A stretch of DNA of 14,693 bases from Actinomycetes bacterium. GTDB lineage: Bacteria > Actinomycetota > Thermoleophilia > BMS3ABIN01. The stretch lies in contig JAJYLK010000006.1 of the NCBI GenBank assembly GCA_021787775.1, forward strand, positions 1 to 14,693, written 5' to 3'. Under the pieces are notes generated by a model. That model was not told the origin of the DNA. It was given only the letters and a program-made list of their open reading frames with translations, and searched no databases. Position 1 is the first letter of the stretch, and every line of letters starts with the position of its first letter. Positions 1 to 6,306 of this stretch are shown here, piece by piece. Position numbers and translations under genes: made by a program.

Positions 1-10
1 CGATCCTAAT
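1..10 (+). repeat. Partial further copy of the repeat at the window edge
   Basis: The first ten bases, CGATCCTAAT, are identical to 39-48, the inner end of the left repeat, at a distance of 38 bp. The simplest reading is that a second repeat copy in the same orientation begins before the window. It would form a tandem pair with 20-49, separated by about nine bases. Only ten bases are visible, so this is tentative. Confidence 0.5.
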
Positions 11-19
11 GAGCAGCCT

Positions 20-49
20 GGGGACGTTCTTTAACTAACGATCCTAATT
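20..49 (+). repeat. Left inverted repeat of the RAYT locus
   Basis: This 30-bp repeat starts GGGGACGTTC and ends CGATCCTAATT. It is the inverted partner of 994-1023. It lies just upstream of the -35 box of the transposase promoter. Confidence 0.85.
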
Positions 50-59
50 TCTCCGGCTC

Positions 60-87
60 TTTACAAACGTCGTCTATGTTGTATACT
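60..87 (+). promoter_or_regulatory. Promoter of the transposase gene
   Basis: A TTTACA -35 box (60-65) and a TATACT -10 box (82-87) are separated by 16 bp. The -10 ends seven bases before the ATG at 95. The expected start of transcription therefore falls at or next to the A of the start codon, which implies a leaderless mRNA. Confidence 0.6.
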
Positions 88-94
88 AAGGCGC

Positions 95-1012
95 ATGCCA
101 AGGCAGCCGCGGATCGACGCCCCGGGAATGGTCCATCATGTCATCGCCAGGGGGATAGAACGAAACCGGATTTTCCTGGATGACAAGGATCAGTATTTCT
201 TCATTGAGCGGCTGGGCGACCTTGTCGTCGATACGGGAGATCCGGCTTACGCGTTTGCGCTGATTCCGAACCACTTTCATTTGCTGGTTCGCAGCGAAAA
301 AACACCGATCGCGACGCTGATGCGTCGACTTCTTACGGCGTATGCCCTGCATTTCAACCGGAAGTACGGACGCAGCGGTCACCTTTTCCAGAATCGATAT
401 AAATCGGTGCCCTGCGGCGACGAAGTATATTTCCGGGAGCTGATTCGATACATCCACCTTAACCCTGTGCGGGCCGGTCTCTGCTCTTTTAAAGAGCTGC
501 CCGCATTTCGTTTTTGCGGACACGGAAGCATATTGGCTAATAGAAGGCTGCCCTGGCTGGATGCCGATCATGTCCTCAAACTCTTCGGAAGGTCTGATCT
601 TCCAGCGAGGATGGCATATCAGGAATTCATCGAGGGCGGTGTTGGTTCGATCCAGACTGTCGATCTCCGGGCTTCTGGGGTTGATTCGGGCAACCTGCTG
701 GAGGACCGCGGCCGGAGCCTGCCTGAACCAGGAATTAGCCGCATTTATGAAAAAAATATTTTAAACACGGACAGGCATGCGGATATCATGCGGCTTATCG
801 ACCGGGTTTGTTCGGCCAATGATGTCACAAGGCGGGAGCTCCTCGGCAAGAGCAGAATCCGGAAGGTATCGAATGCTCGAGCCGAGCTTGCCAGGGAGAT
901 GGCCGCCGGACTGGGCATGACCAGGAGCCAGATTGCGAAGCAACTTTCTGTTCGGCCGGCCGCGGTGGGGAAGATGCTTCACCGCGGAGAGGCAATTAGG
1001 ATCGTTAGTTAA
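95..1012 (+). CDS. REP-associated tyrosine transposase (Y1, HUH superfamily)
   Basis: This 305-residue protein has the N-terminal signature of the RAYT/IS200-like family: a VHHVIARGIER stretch (residues 13-23) and the metal-binding HUH motif in NHFHLLV (H60, H62). It also has GHLFQNRYKS (95-104) and the presumed catalytic tyrosine Y119 in RYIHLNPVRAGL. The last 70 or so residues look like a DnaA-C-like helix-turn-helix (RSQIAKQLSVRPAAVGKML), a common extension in longer RAYTs. Such enzymes cut and rejoin single-stranded DNA at repeat hairpins through a phosphotyrosine link. The frame is intact with all key residues present. The start ATG lies directly behind a promoter and has no usefully spaced Shine-Dalgarno. 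The 3' end of the gene lies inside the right repeat. Confidence 0.92.
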   Translation: MPRQPRIDAPGMVHHVIARGIERNRIFLDDKDQYFFIERLGDLVVDTGDPAYAFALIPNHFHLLVRSEKTPIATLMRRLLTAYALHFNRKYGRSGHLFQNRYKSVPCGDEVYFRELIRYIHLNPVRAGLCSFKELPAFRFCGHGSILANRRLPWLDADHVLKLFGRSDLPARMAYQEFIEGGVGSIQTVDLRASGVDSGNLLEDRGRSLPEPGISRIYEKNILNTDRHADIMRLIDRVCSANDVTRRELLGKSRIRKVSNARAELAREMAAGLGMTRSQIAKQLSVRPAAVGKMLHRGEAIRIVS

Positions 1013-1023
1013 ACAACGTCCCC
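994..1023 (-). repeat. Right inverted repeat of the RAYT locus
   Basis: This is the inverted partner of 20-49, differing at a single base. It overlaps the last five full codons and the stop codon of the transposase (stop TAA at 1010-1012). It ends at 1023, three bases short of the stop codon of the convergent SMR-like gene (1027-1029). Confidence 0.85.
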
Positions 1024-1026
1024 GAT

Positions 1027-1392
1027 TTAGCCCGCCGCCACCAGCAATATCCCCGCGAAGATCAGCGCTATCCCCACCAGCCGGCCGGGCCGCAGCGGCT
1101 CTTTGAAATAAAGCCAGGCGATCAGCATGATCATCACGAAATTGATGCCGATCTGCAGCGGATAGGCCAGCGAAAGGTCAACCACCCGCAGCACCGTTAT
1201 CCACAGCAGCTGCGAGATGCCGTAAACGAAGACACCCATGAGGATCGCCGGCCGCAGGAAGGCGCGCGGCAGGTGGCGCAGCTCCATTAACCCTTTCTCG
1301 CGGCCGCCGGAGGCTCCCGCCTTAAGCAGCGAGTTGCCAAGCGACGCCGTCAGCGACACCAGCAGCACCAGGATGATTTTTGCCGCCAGCAC
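1027..1392 (-). CDS. SMR/EamA-family small membrane protein, ArnE-like
   Basis: A 121-residue, four-helix hydrophobic protein with the small multidrug resistance/EamA layout. It has TM1 with a lysine at its end (NSLLKAG), LAYPLQIGINFV in the middle, LYFKEP before the last helix, and a closing GIALIFAGILLV. The pattern of an AYP motif followed by an EP loop and a final GI-rich helix is close to ArnE, a subunit of the undecaprenyl-phosphate-aminoarabinose flippase. When TM1 is lined up on its lysine, the position of EmrE's essential Glu14 is alanine. A proton-coupled drug pump is therefore unlikely. The start is GTG, immediately after the TAG stop of the upstream partner, so the two are surely co-transcribed and probably work as a heteromer. 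The substrate is not shown by the sequence. Confidence 0.8.
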   Translation of the reverse strand: MLAAKIILVLLVSLTASLGNSLLKAGASGGREKGLMELRHLPRAFLRPAILMGVFVYGISQLLWITVLRVVDLSLAYPLQIGINFVMIMLIAWLYFKEPLRPGRLVGIALIFAGILLVAAG

Positions 1393-1773
1393 CTAGCGTT
1401 CTTCTCTCTTGCCCGCCGCCGCTTCGCGGCGCGACAGCAGGTGCACCACAACGATGCCGGCCAGGATCAGCGTGATGCCGGCCAGCCGCCGGGCGCCGAT
1501 CGTCTCGTGGAAGTACAGCCATGAGGCCAGGGTGACGTTGATGAAGCCAAGGCCGACGAAGACGGGATAGGCGTGGCTGATGTGGTGGCGTCCCAGCACG
1601 TAGACCCACATCGCCATGGCGCCGATGCCCAGCACGGCGCCGATCCAGATCCAGGGGGTAAGGAAGATGGCCAGCGGGTCGGAAAGCGAGCCGCCGGCGT
1701 CGTTGGCGCCCACCTTCAGCAGCACATCAGCCAGGTTGGCCACCGCGGTTATGACGATCAGTATCAGGATCAA
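1393..1773 (-). CDS. SMR/EamA-family small membrane protein, ArnF-like partner
   Basis: With the chosen TTG start at 1771-1773 this is a 126-residue four-helix protein, the usual SMR length. A GGGAG ribosome-binding site lies eight bases upstream of that TTG. The frame stays open to another TTG at 1891-1893. Using it would add 40 polar residues unlike any SMR N-terminus and would overlap the divergent gene at 1874, so I reject it. Visible motifs are DVLLKVGA ending TM1, ISHAYPVFVGLGFINVTLA, the LYFHET loop and a GITLILAGIVVV final helix. It lacks the EmrE Glu14 equivalent (alanine at that register), although an aspartate lies four residues before the TM1 lysine. It abuts the next SMR gene with no gap. 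A paired SMR flippase is likely; the lipid-sugar substrate is inferred from the neighbours. Confidence 0.75.
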   Translation of the reverse strand: MILILIVITAVANLADVLLKVGANDAGGSLSDPLAIFLTPWIWIGAVLGIGAMAMWVYVLGRHHISHAYPVFVGLGFINVTLASWLYFHETIGARRLAGITLILAGIVVVHLLSRREAAAGKREER

Positions 1774-1801
1774 AACGGCCGCTCCCGGGCGGGAAATGCG
1801 C

Positions 1802-1839
1802 TGATATACGGCTCGAAATCTTCGGACATTTGATATACT
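1802..1839. promoter_or_regulatory. Divergent promoter region with repeated TGATATAC
   Basis: The gap between the SMR pair and the plus-strand operon holds TGATATAC twice (1802-1809 and 1831-1838, 29 bp apart). The right copy extends to TGATATACT, an extended -10 (TGn-TATACT, hexamer 1834-1839) for the gene at 1874; no good -35 is visible. Read on the minus strand, the left copy gives TATATC, a possible -10 for the SMR pair. The repeat may instead be an operator shared by both directions. Confidence 0.45.
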
Positions 1840-1873
1840 AGCAAAAGTACCAACCCAGGTATGCCAAGGGAAC

Positions 1874-3262
1874 TTGAGAGCCCTTTTAATCAATCCTCCG
1901 TACAGCTCGCAGATCGTCCGGCGCTACATGTGCTCCTACAACGCGCCGAACTTTCTGTTTCCGCCGCTGGAGCTGATGTACCTGGCGGCGCAGGCCCGGC
2001 AGGTGGATGGCGTCGAGGTGCGCCTGATCGACTGCATCGCCGAGCGCCTGGCGCCCGAGGCGGCGCTGTCGCTGGCGCGCGCCTGGCAGCCGGACCTGGT
2101 CCTGGCCATCGCCGCCATCGAGTATTTCGACAGCGACGTCGATTTCGTGAGCCGCCTGAAGGCGGAGCTGCCCGCGGCCCGGGTAGGCTGCTTCGGCCAC
2201 CTGCCCAGCAATTACCAGCGCGAGACGCTTGAGGCAACCGGCGCCGATTTCCTGCTGGCGGGCGAACCGGACCTTTCTTTCCGCCACCTGCTGGAGGAGC
2301 TGAACGCGGGGCGGCCGCTGGCCGGCGACGGCATCGCCACCCTGGCCGGCGGCGGGTTCACGCCGGCGGCGTACCAGCGCATCGAGTCGCTGGACGGGCT
2401 GCCCTTCGCCGACCAGTCGGTCATCGACCACTCGCTCTACGGCGAGCCGTTTTACGGCCATCCCTACACGACCTTCCTCTCGTCGCGCGGCTGCCCGTTC
2501 AGCTGCACCTATTGCGTCAAGACTTTCGGCCGCAAGTTCGTCAGGGAATCGGCGGAGCGCGTGGTGGCGGAGGTCGAGGCGGCGGTGCGCGACTACAGTA
2601 TCAAGTACTTCCGTTTCATGGACGATACTTTCACCGCTTCGCGCCGGCGGGTGCTGGAGATCTGCGAGGGGCTGAAGCGGATCCCCGACATCACCTGGAG
2701 CTGTCTCAGCCGGCCCAACACGATCGACGGCGAGGTGGCGGCGGCCCTGAAAGAAGCCGGCTGCCGGCGCGTCTACCTGGGGATCGAGAGCGGTTCGCAG
2801 AAGGTGCTGGACTATCTCGGGCGCGGTTACAAACTCGAGCGGGTAATGAAGAATCTGCGGGAGGTCAGGGAGAGCGGGCTGGAGATGGTCGGCTGGTTCA
2901 TCGTCAGCGCGCCGGTGGAGGAGCCGGAGGATTTCGAGGCCAGCCTGGCGCTGGCGCGCGAGCTGAAATTCGAGTTCGTCGCCGTTTCGACGCTGGTGCC
3001 CTATCCCTGCACGCCGCTGTTCGAGCAGGAAAAGGACAACATCGATTTCTCGCTGCTGCCTTACCGCTGCGAGTTCCGGGAGCAGCCGCCGGCGGCGCGC
3101 GAGTCGGAGTTCTACCGCCGGTACTGCCTGAGCCCGTCGTATATCGCCGGCAAGATGGGGCACCTGGCGCGGCATCCGCGCGAGACGCTCAGGGCTTCGA
3201 CGGATTTCATGCGCTATGTCGTGTCGTCGCGGCGCGATCCCAACCGAAAGGATCTTTTGTGA
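1874..3262 (+). CDS. B12-binding-domain radical SAM enzyme
   Basis: A 462-residue member of the BchE/HpnJ-like radical SAM family. The N-terminus opens MRALLINPPY and continues with PPLELMYLAAQAR, the hallmark of the cobalamin-binding Rossmann region (about 1-150). No DxHxxG lower-ligand motif is visible, which is common in this class. The [4Fe-4S]/SAM motif is CPFSCTYC, with C207, C211 and C214. MDDTFT (249-254) and YLGIESGSQKVLDYLGRG follow, as usual for the barrel. These enzymes carry out radical methylation, cyclisation or C-C bond chemistry on lipids, sugars or tetrapyrroles; the substrate here is unknown. The start is TTG, chosen because the family motif begins there and no other start lies upstream in frame. 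The AAGGGA (1866-1871) is unusually close to it. First gene of the operon; the stop codon overlaps the GT2 start (GTGA). Confidence 0.88.
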   Translation: MRALLINPPYSSQIVRRYMCSYNAPNFLFPPLELMYLAAQARQVDGVEVRLIDCIAERLAPEAALSLARAWQPDLVLAIAAIEYFDSDVDFVSRLKAELPAARVGCFGHLPSNYQRETLEATGADFLLAGEPDLSFRHLLEELNAGRPLAGDGIATLAGGGFTPAAYQRIESLDGLPFADQSVIDHSLYGEPFYGHPYTTFLSSRGCPFSCTYCVKTFGRKFVRESAERVVAEVEAAVRDYSIKYFRFMDDTFTASRRRVLEICEGLKRIPDITWSCLSRPNTIDGEVAAALKEAGCRRVYLGIESGSQKVLDYLGRGYKLERVMKNLREVRESGLEMVGWFIVSAPVEEPEDFEASLALARELKFEFVAVSTLVPYPCTPLFEQEKDNIDFSLLPYRCEFREQPPAARESEFYRRYCLSPSYIAGKMGHLARHPRETLRASTDFMRYVVSSRRDPNRKDLL

Positions 3263-4047
3263 GCGAAAGCGAGGGCGGGATGAAGCCGGAAGCGGCCGTG
3301 GCCGAAGCGCCGTCGCCGGCCGCGCCATACCTGACCGTGGCCATCCCCTGTTATGACGAGGAGGCGATCCTGCCCGCGACCTATCCGCGGATGAAGCGGA
3401 TTCTGGAGGCGCAGGGGGTCTCCTGGGAGCTCATCTTCGGCAATGACGGCAGCAACGACCGCACGCTCGAACTGATACAGGGTTACGCCGCCGCCGATGA
3501 GAATGTCCTCACCACCACGCATTATCCCAACCGGGGACTGGGCTATACCTACCGCGACATGTACGCGGCGGCCCGCGGCGAGATCATCATCACGCTCGAC
3601 TGCGACCTGGCGATGACGCCGGAGGTGACCGTCCCCACCTTTCTGCAAACGCTCAAGCACGCTGACGTGGCCATCGGCTCGCGCTACAAGGGTGTCAAGG
3701 CTGACTATCCGCTGAAACGGCTTGTATTCAGCTGGGGATACATTATGATGAACCGGCTGCTGTTCAACCTGAAGGTGCTCGACACCCAGACGGGAACGGT
3801 CGGCTTTCACCGGGAGGTTCTGCCGATGCTCGACCTGCAAGCAGACGGGCCGGAGATGCTGGTGGAGTTCATCGCACAGGCGAGCTCCCTGCCGCTGAAG
3901 ATGGAAGAGGTGGCGCTGCCGTGGGTGCACGACACCACCAGCGGCGAGACGCCGGTATGGCGCACCAGCGCGCAGATGCTGGCCGGCACGCTCAGGGTCC
4001 GACGCCGTTTCGGGAGATTCAAACGCGCGCGCGCTCGCGGGGCTTAG
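3259..4047 (+). CDS. Polyprenyl-phosphate sugar transferase, GT2 (DPM/ArnC-like)
   Basis: A 262-residue family 2 glycosyltransferase. It has IPCYDEE (29-35), NDGSNDRT (62-69), a DCD metal/nucleotide site (D114-D116), IGSRYKG (139-145) and DTQTGTVGFHREVL (175-188). The last motif is typical of dolichol-phosphate mannose synthase and ArnC-type enzymes, which pass a sugar from a nucleotide donor to polyprenyl phosphate at the inner membrane face. No C-terminal membrane helices are present, so it would be peripheral. I start it at GTG 3259, which overlaps the upstream TGA by two bases and has AAAGGA six bases before it. ATG 3280 is an alternative. The frame is open back to 2512, but that upstream part is a shadow of the radical SAM gene. 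Its place beside an aminotransferase and GT-C proteins fits lipid-carrier sugar assembly. Confidence 0.87.
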   Translation: MSESEGGMKPEAAVAEAPSPAAPYLTVAIPCYDEEAILPATYPRMKRILEAQGVSWELIFGNDGSNDRTLELIQGYAAADENVLTTTHYPNRGLGYTYRDMYAAARGEIIITLDCDLAMTPEVTVPTFLQTLKHADVAIGSRYKGVKADYPLKRLVFSWGYIMMNRLLFNLKVLDTQTGTVGFHREVLPMLDLQADGPEMLVEFIAQASSLPLKMEEVALPWVHDTTSGETPVWRTSAQMLAGTLRVRRRFGRFKRARARGA

Positions 4048-4087
4048 CCGGACGCGCAACGGCGGTTTTATCAAGGATGGGGGAAAC

Positions 4088-5176
4088 ATGCCAAAGCTGA
4101 CTGTCGAAAACGTACCGATCGGGGCCATGAAGATCCTCTCCTGCTACCGCGAGGTGCAGCAGATCCTCGCCGGGAAGATGCCGGTGCCGCGGACGATGGA
4201 GCTGCACCTGTCCAACACCTGCAACCATGCCTGCGTCGGCTGCCATTCGCGCCAGCAGCACAAGAGCGAGCATCAGTTCCTTGATTATGAGAAGGCGAAG
4301 GAGATCATCTCCGACATGGCCGAGCTGGGAGTGGAGGGGGTGGAGATCTCCGGCGGCGGCGAGCCGCTGATGTACCCCCAGATCATCCCGGCGGTCGCTT
4401 ACATGCGCAGCAAGGGGCTGCGCGTGGGGATCTTCTCCAACGGCACGCTGCTGGACCGGGAGCTGGCGGAGTTCCTGGTGCAGAACCTGCTCTTCCTGCG
4501 CATCGCTTTCGACGCCGGCACGCCGGCGACCTATAAGAAGATTCATGGCAAGGATATGTTTGAAATCCTGCACGAGAACCTCAAGACCGTCGTCCAGGTG
4601 CGTGCCGAGCTGGTGGCCCGCAGCGACCGCGGCCGGCGGCTGGGAGACGGAGGACGTCACGGCGTCGCCACCCTGGGCGCCAAGTATCTTGTCTCCCGGA
4701 AGAACTGGCGCGAGCTGACGCAGGCCGCCGTCATGGCCCGCGAGGCCGGCCTCGATTACCTCCAGTTCAAGTGCCTGCGCAACAGCAAATCGACGCTCGA
4801 GGGCGAGGAGCTGGAGGAGGCGCGCCGCGAGGCCGAGCGCGCCCGCCAGGAAGCCACCGAGAGCTTCCAGGTGTTCGGCAGCCTGGAGAAGACAAAGGTG
4901 ATCGGCCGCTGCTTCCTCAATCCGATCCATCCCGTCATCGACGCCGCCGGCGACATGTACCTGTGCGCCTTTTACCATCACCGCGAGCGGGAGCACAGGA
5001 TCGGCAACGTCTACGAGAAGAGCTTCCCCGAGATCTGGTACAGCACCCGCCATTACGAAGCCTTCCGCAGCTCCGACCCCGAGAAGTGCGCCGTGTTCGA
5101 CTGCCCGTTCCATGACGCGGCGGTCCTGGCCAAGGCCTGGATCGTCGAGAACCAGAAACATCTGGAATTCATCTAG
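4088..5176 (+). CDS. Radical SAM enzyme with SPASM/twitch-type C-terminus
   Basis: A 362-residue radical SAM protein. The cluster motif is CNHACVGC (C45, C49, C52), preceded by TMELHLSNTC. ISGGGEP (87-93) is the usual SAM-contacting GGEP region, and GIFSNGTLL (114-122) a barrel strand. The C-terminus has four cysteines: C275 and C293 in a Cx12Gx4C arrangement (GDMYLC), then C334 and C339. This suits one auxiliary iron-sulfur cluster, closer to the twitch subtype than to full seven-cysteine SPASM proteins. RIGNVYEKSFPEIWYS (304-319) is typical of the family. Members oxidise sugars (BtrN), mature peptides or activate sulfatases. In this setting, with no small peptide gene nearby, a sugar or lipid substrate seems more likely, but that is inference. 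A GGGGGAA sequence ends two bases before the ATG; it lies 40 bp after the GT2 stop. Confidence 0.88.
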   Translation: MPKLTVENVPIGAMKILSCYREVQQILAGKMPVPRTMELHLSNTCNHACVGCHSRQQHKSEHQFLDYEKAKEIISDMAELGVEGVEISGGGEPLMYPQIIPAVAYMRSKGLRVGIFSNGTLLDRELAEFLVQNLLFLRIAFDAGTPATYKKIHGKDMFEILHENLKTVVQVRAELVARSDRGRRLGDGGRHGVATLGAKYLVSRKNWRELTQAAVMAREAGLDYLQFKCLRNSKSTLEGEELEEARREAERARQEATESFQVFGSLEKTKVIGRCFLNPIHPVIDAAGDMYLCAFYHHREREHRIGNVYEKSFPEIWYSTRHYEAFRSSDPEKCAVFDCPFHDAAVLAKAWIVENQKHLEFI

Positions 5177-5178
5177 GG

Positions 5179-6306
5179 ATGGATGTCCCTTTCATCGACC
5201 TCGCCGCCGCCTACCTGGGTCTGAAGGCCGAGCTGGACGAGGCCGTCGCGCGGGTGATGGCCAGCGGTGTCTACGTGCTGGGCGAGAACATGGCCGCTTT
5301 CGAGGAGGAGTTCGCCGGCTGGGTCGGTACCGCCGCCGCCGCGGCCACCGGCTCCGGCACTGACGCCATCTATCTGACCCTGAAGGCGCTGGGCATCGGC
5401 ACCGGCGATGAGGTCCTCACCGTATCCCACACCGCTGTCAACACCGCCATGGCGATCGTGAAAGCGGGCGCCACGCCGGTGTTCGTTGACATCGACCCCG
5501 AGACTTTATGCCTCGACCCGGCGCTGCTGGGCGCGGCGGTCACCGGGCGCACCCGGGCGGTGATGCCGGTGCATCTTTACGGGCATCCGGTTGATATGGA
5601 TGCCGTGATGGAGTTCGCCTCCGGCCGCGGGCTCGCCGTGATCGAGGATTGCGCCCAGGCGCACGGCGCCACCTGCCGCGGCCGCACGGTCGGTACTTTC
5701 GGCGCCGCCGGCTGCTTTAGTTTCTATCCCACCAAGAACCTTGGCGCCTGCGGCGACGGCGGCGCGGTGGTCACCGATGACGCGGAGCTGGCGGCGCGCA
5801 TCCGCTCGCTGGCAAACTGCGGCCAGGGCGGCGAGCGCTACCTGAATGTCCGCCGCGGCGACGTCAGCCGGCTGGACGAGCTGCAGGCCGCCGTGCTGCG
5901 CGTGAAGCTGCGCCACTTGCACGAATATAACGAGCGGCGGCGGGAGCTCGCTGAATTCTACGGCCAGGCGCTGGCGGGGGCTGGATGGACGGCGGCGGGG
6001 GAGGACGCGCCCGCTGCCGCGCCGCCGGCCGAACGCGACTGGGCGCGCCATGCCTATCACCTTTATGTGATCCGCTCAAAAGAACGCGACCGGCTGCGCG
6101 AGCATCTGGAGGCCGCCGGCGTGCGCACGATGATCCATTATCCGCGGCCGGTCCACCGCCAGCCGGCCTTTGCCGGCCTGGCGGGGGCGCCATTGCCGGT
6201 GACGGAAAAGGCGGTTGAAGAGATACTTTCGCTGCCGCTGTATCCGGAGATCGCCCGGGAACAGCTCGATCGCGTGGCGCGGGCGCTGGCGAGTTTCACC
6301 GGATGA
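5179..6306 (+). CDS. DegT/DnrJ/EryC1/StrS-family sugar aminotransferase
   Basis: A 375-residue PLP enzyme of the sugar aminotransferase family. It opens MDVPFIDL, the common family start, and has GSGTDAIYL (58-66), VIEDCAQAHGA (154-164; D157 pairs with the pyridine nitrogen, Q160) and SFYPTKNLGACGDGGA, in which K186 should form the internal aldimine. These enzymes put an amino group from glutamate or glutamine onto a 3- or 4-keto nucleotide sugar. ArnB, QdtB/FdtB and GDP-perosamine synthase are relatives, and sequence reading alone does not decide the sugar or position. No matching 4,6-dehydratase is inside the window, so the keto-sugar must come from elsewhere or from a neighbouring radical SAM dehydrogenase. 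It starts two bases after the previous stop and overlaps the next gene (ATGA), so it is translationally coupled. Confidence 0.9.
   Translation: MDVPFIDLAAAYLGLKAELDEAVARVMASGVYVLGENMAAFEEEFAGWVGTAAAAATGSGTDAIYLTLKALGIGTGDEVLTVSHTAVNTAMAIVKAGATPVFVDIDPETLCLDPALLGAAVTGRTRAVMPVHLYGHPVDMDAVMEFASGRGLAVIEDCAQAHGATCRGRTVGTFGAAGCFSFYPTKNLGACGDGGAVVTDDAELAARIRSLANCGQGGERYLNVRRGDVSRLDELQAAVLRVKLRHLHEYNERRRELAEFYGQALAGAGWTAAGEDAPAAAPPAERDWARHAYHLYVIRSKERDRLREHLEAAGVRTMIHYPRPVHRQPAFAGLAGAPLPVTEKAVEEILSLPLYPEIAREQLDRVARALASFTG

Larger units (their letters stand above)
20..1023 (+). mobile_element. REP/RAYT-type transposase gene bounded by 30-bp inverted repeats
   Basis: A Y1 (HUH) transposase gene sits between repeats at 20-49 and 994-1023. 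The reverse complement of the right copy matches the left copy at 29 of 30 positions; the tenth base differs (C left, G right). Both outer ends read GGGGAC. No target-site duplication is visible in the flanks, as expected for Y1 transposases, which cut single strands. The base composition is less G+C-rich than the block to the right, so it looks acquired. RAYT genes flanked by REP-like repeats are usually single-copy, domesticated loci rather than active insertion sequences. Whether this one moves cannot be told from one copy. Confidence 0.8.

Noticed and set aside
483..497. Perfect 7-bp palindrome GCTCTTT-T-AAAGAGC inside the transposase gene
   Set aside because: It is within an ordinary conserved part of the coding sequence and has no T-tract or neighbouring repeat; taken as chance.
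1774..1893. N-terminal extension of the minus-strand SMR protein up to a TTG at 1893
   Set aside because: It overlaps the divergent radical SAM start, adds 40 non-membrane residues atypical for the family, and a well-spaced GGGAG precedes the TTG at 1773.
1861..2232. ATG at 1861 as an alternative start of the first operon gene
   Set aside because: It is in a different frame and yields a low-complexity product, whereas TTG 1874 opens directly into the family motif LLINPPY.
2512..3258. Open frame upstream of and continuous with the GT2 gene
   Set aside because: It lies inside the radical SAM gene in another frame and gives an arginine/glycine/alanine-rich sequence with no motifs; the GT2 motifs begin only after the GTG at 3259.
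1886..3328. 480-codon minus-strand open frame
   Set aside because: Antisense shadow of the radical SAM gene: arginine- and glutamine-rich, no motifs, and an artefact of high G+C with few stop codons.
4019..5161. 380-codon minus-strand open frame
   Set aside because: Antisense to the SPASM/twitch radical SAM gene, whose motifs are clear; the product is low-complexity and unlike any family I recognise.
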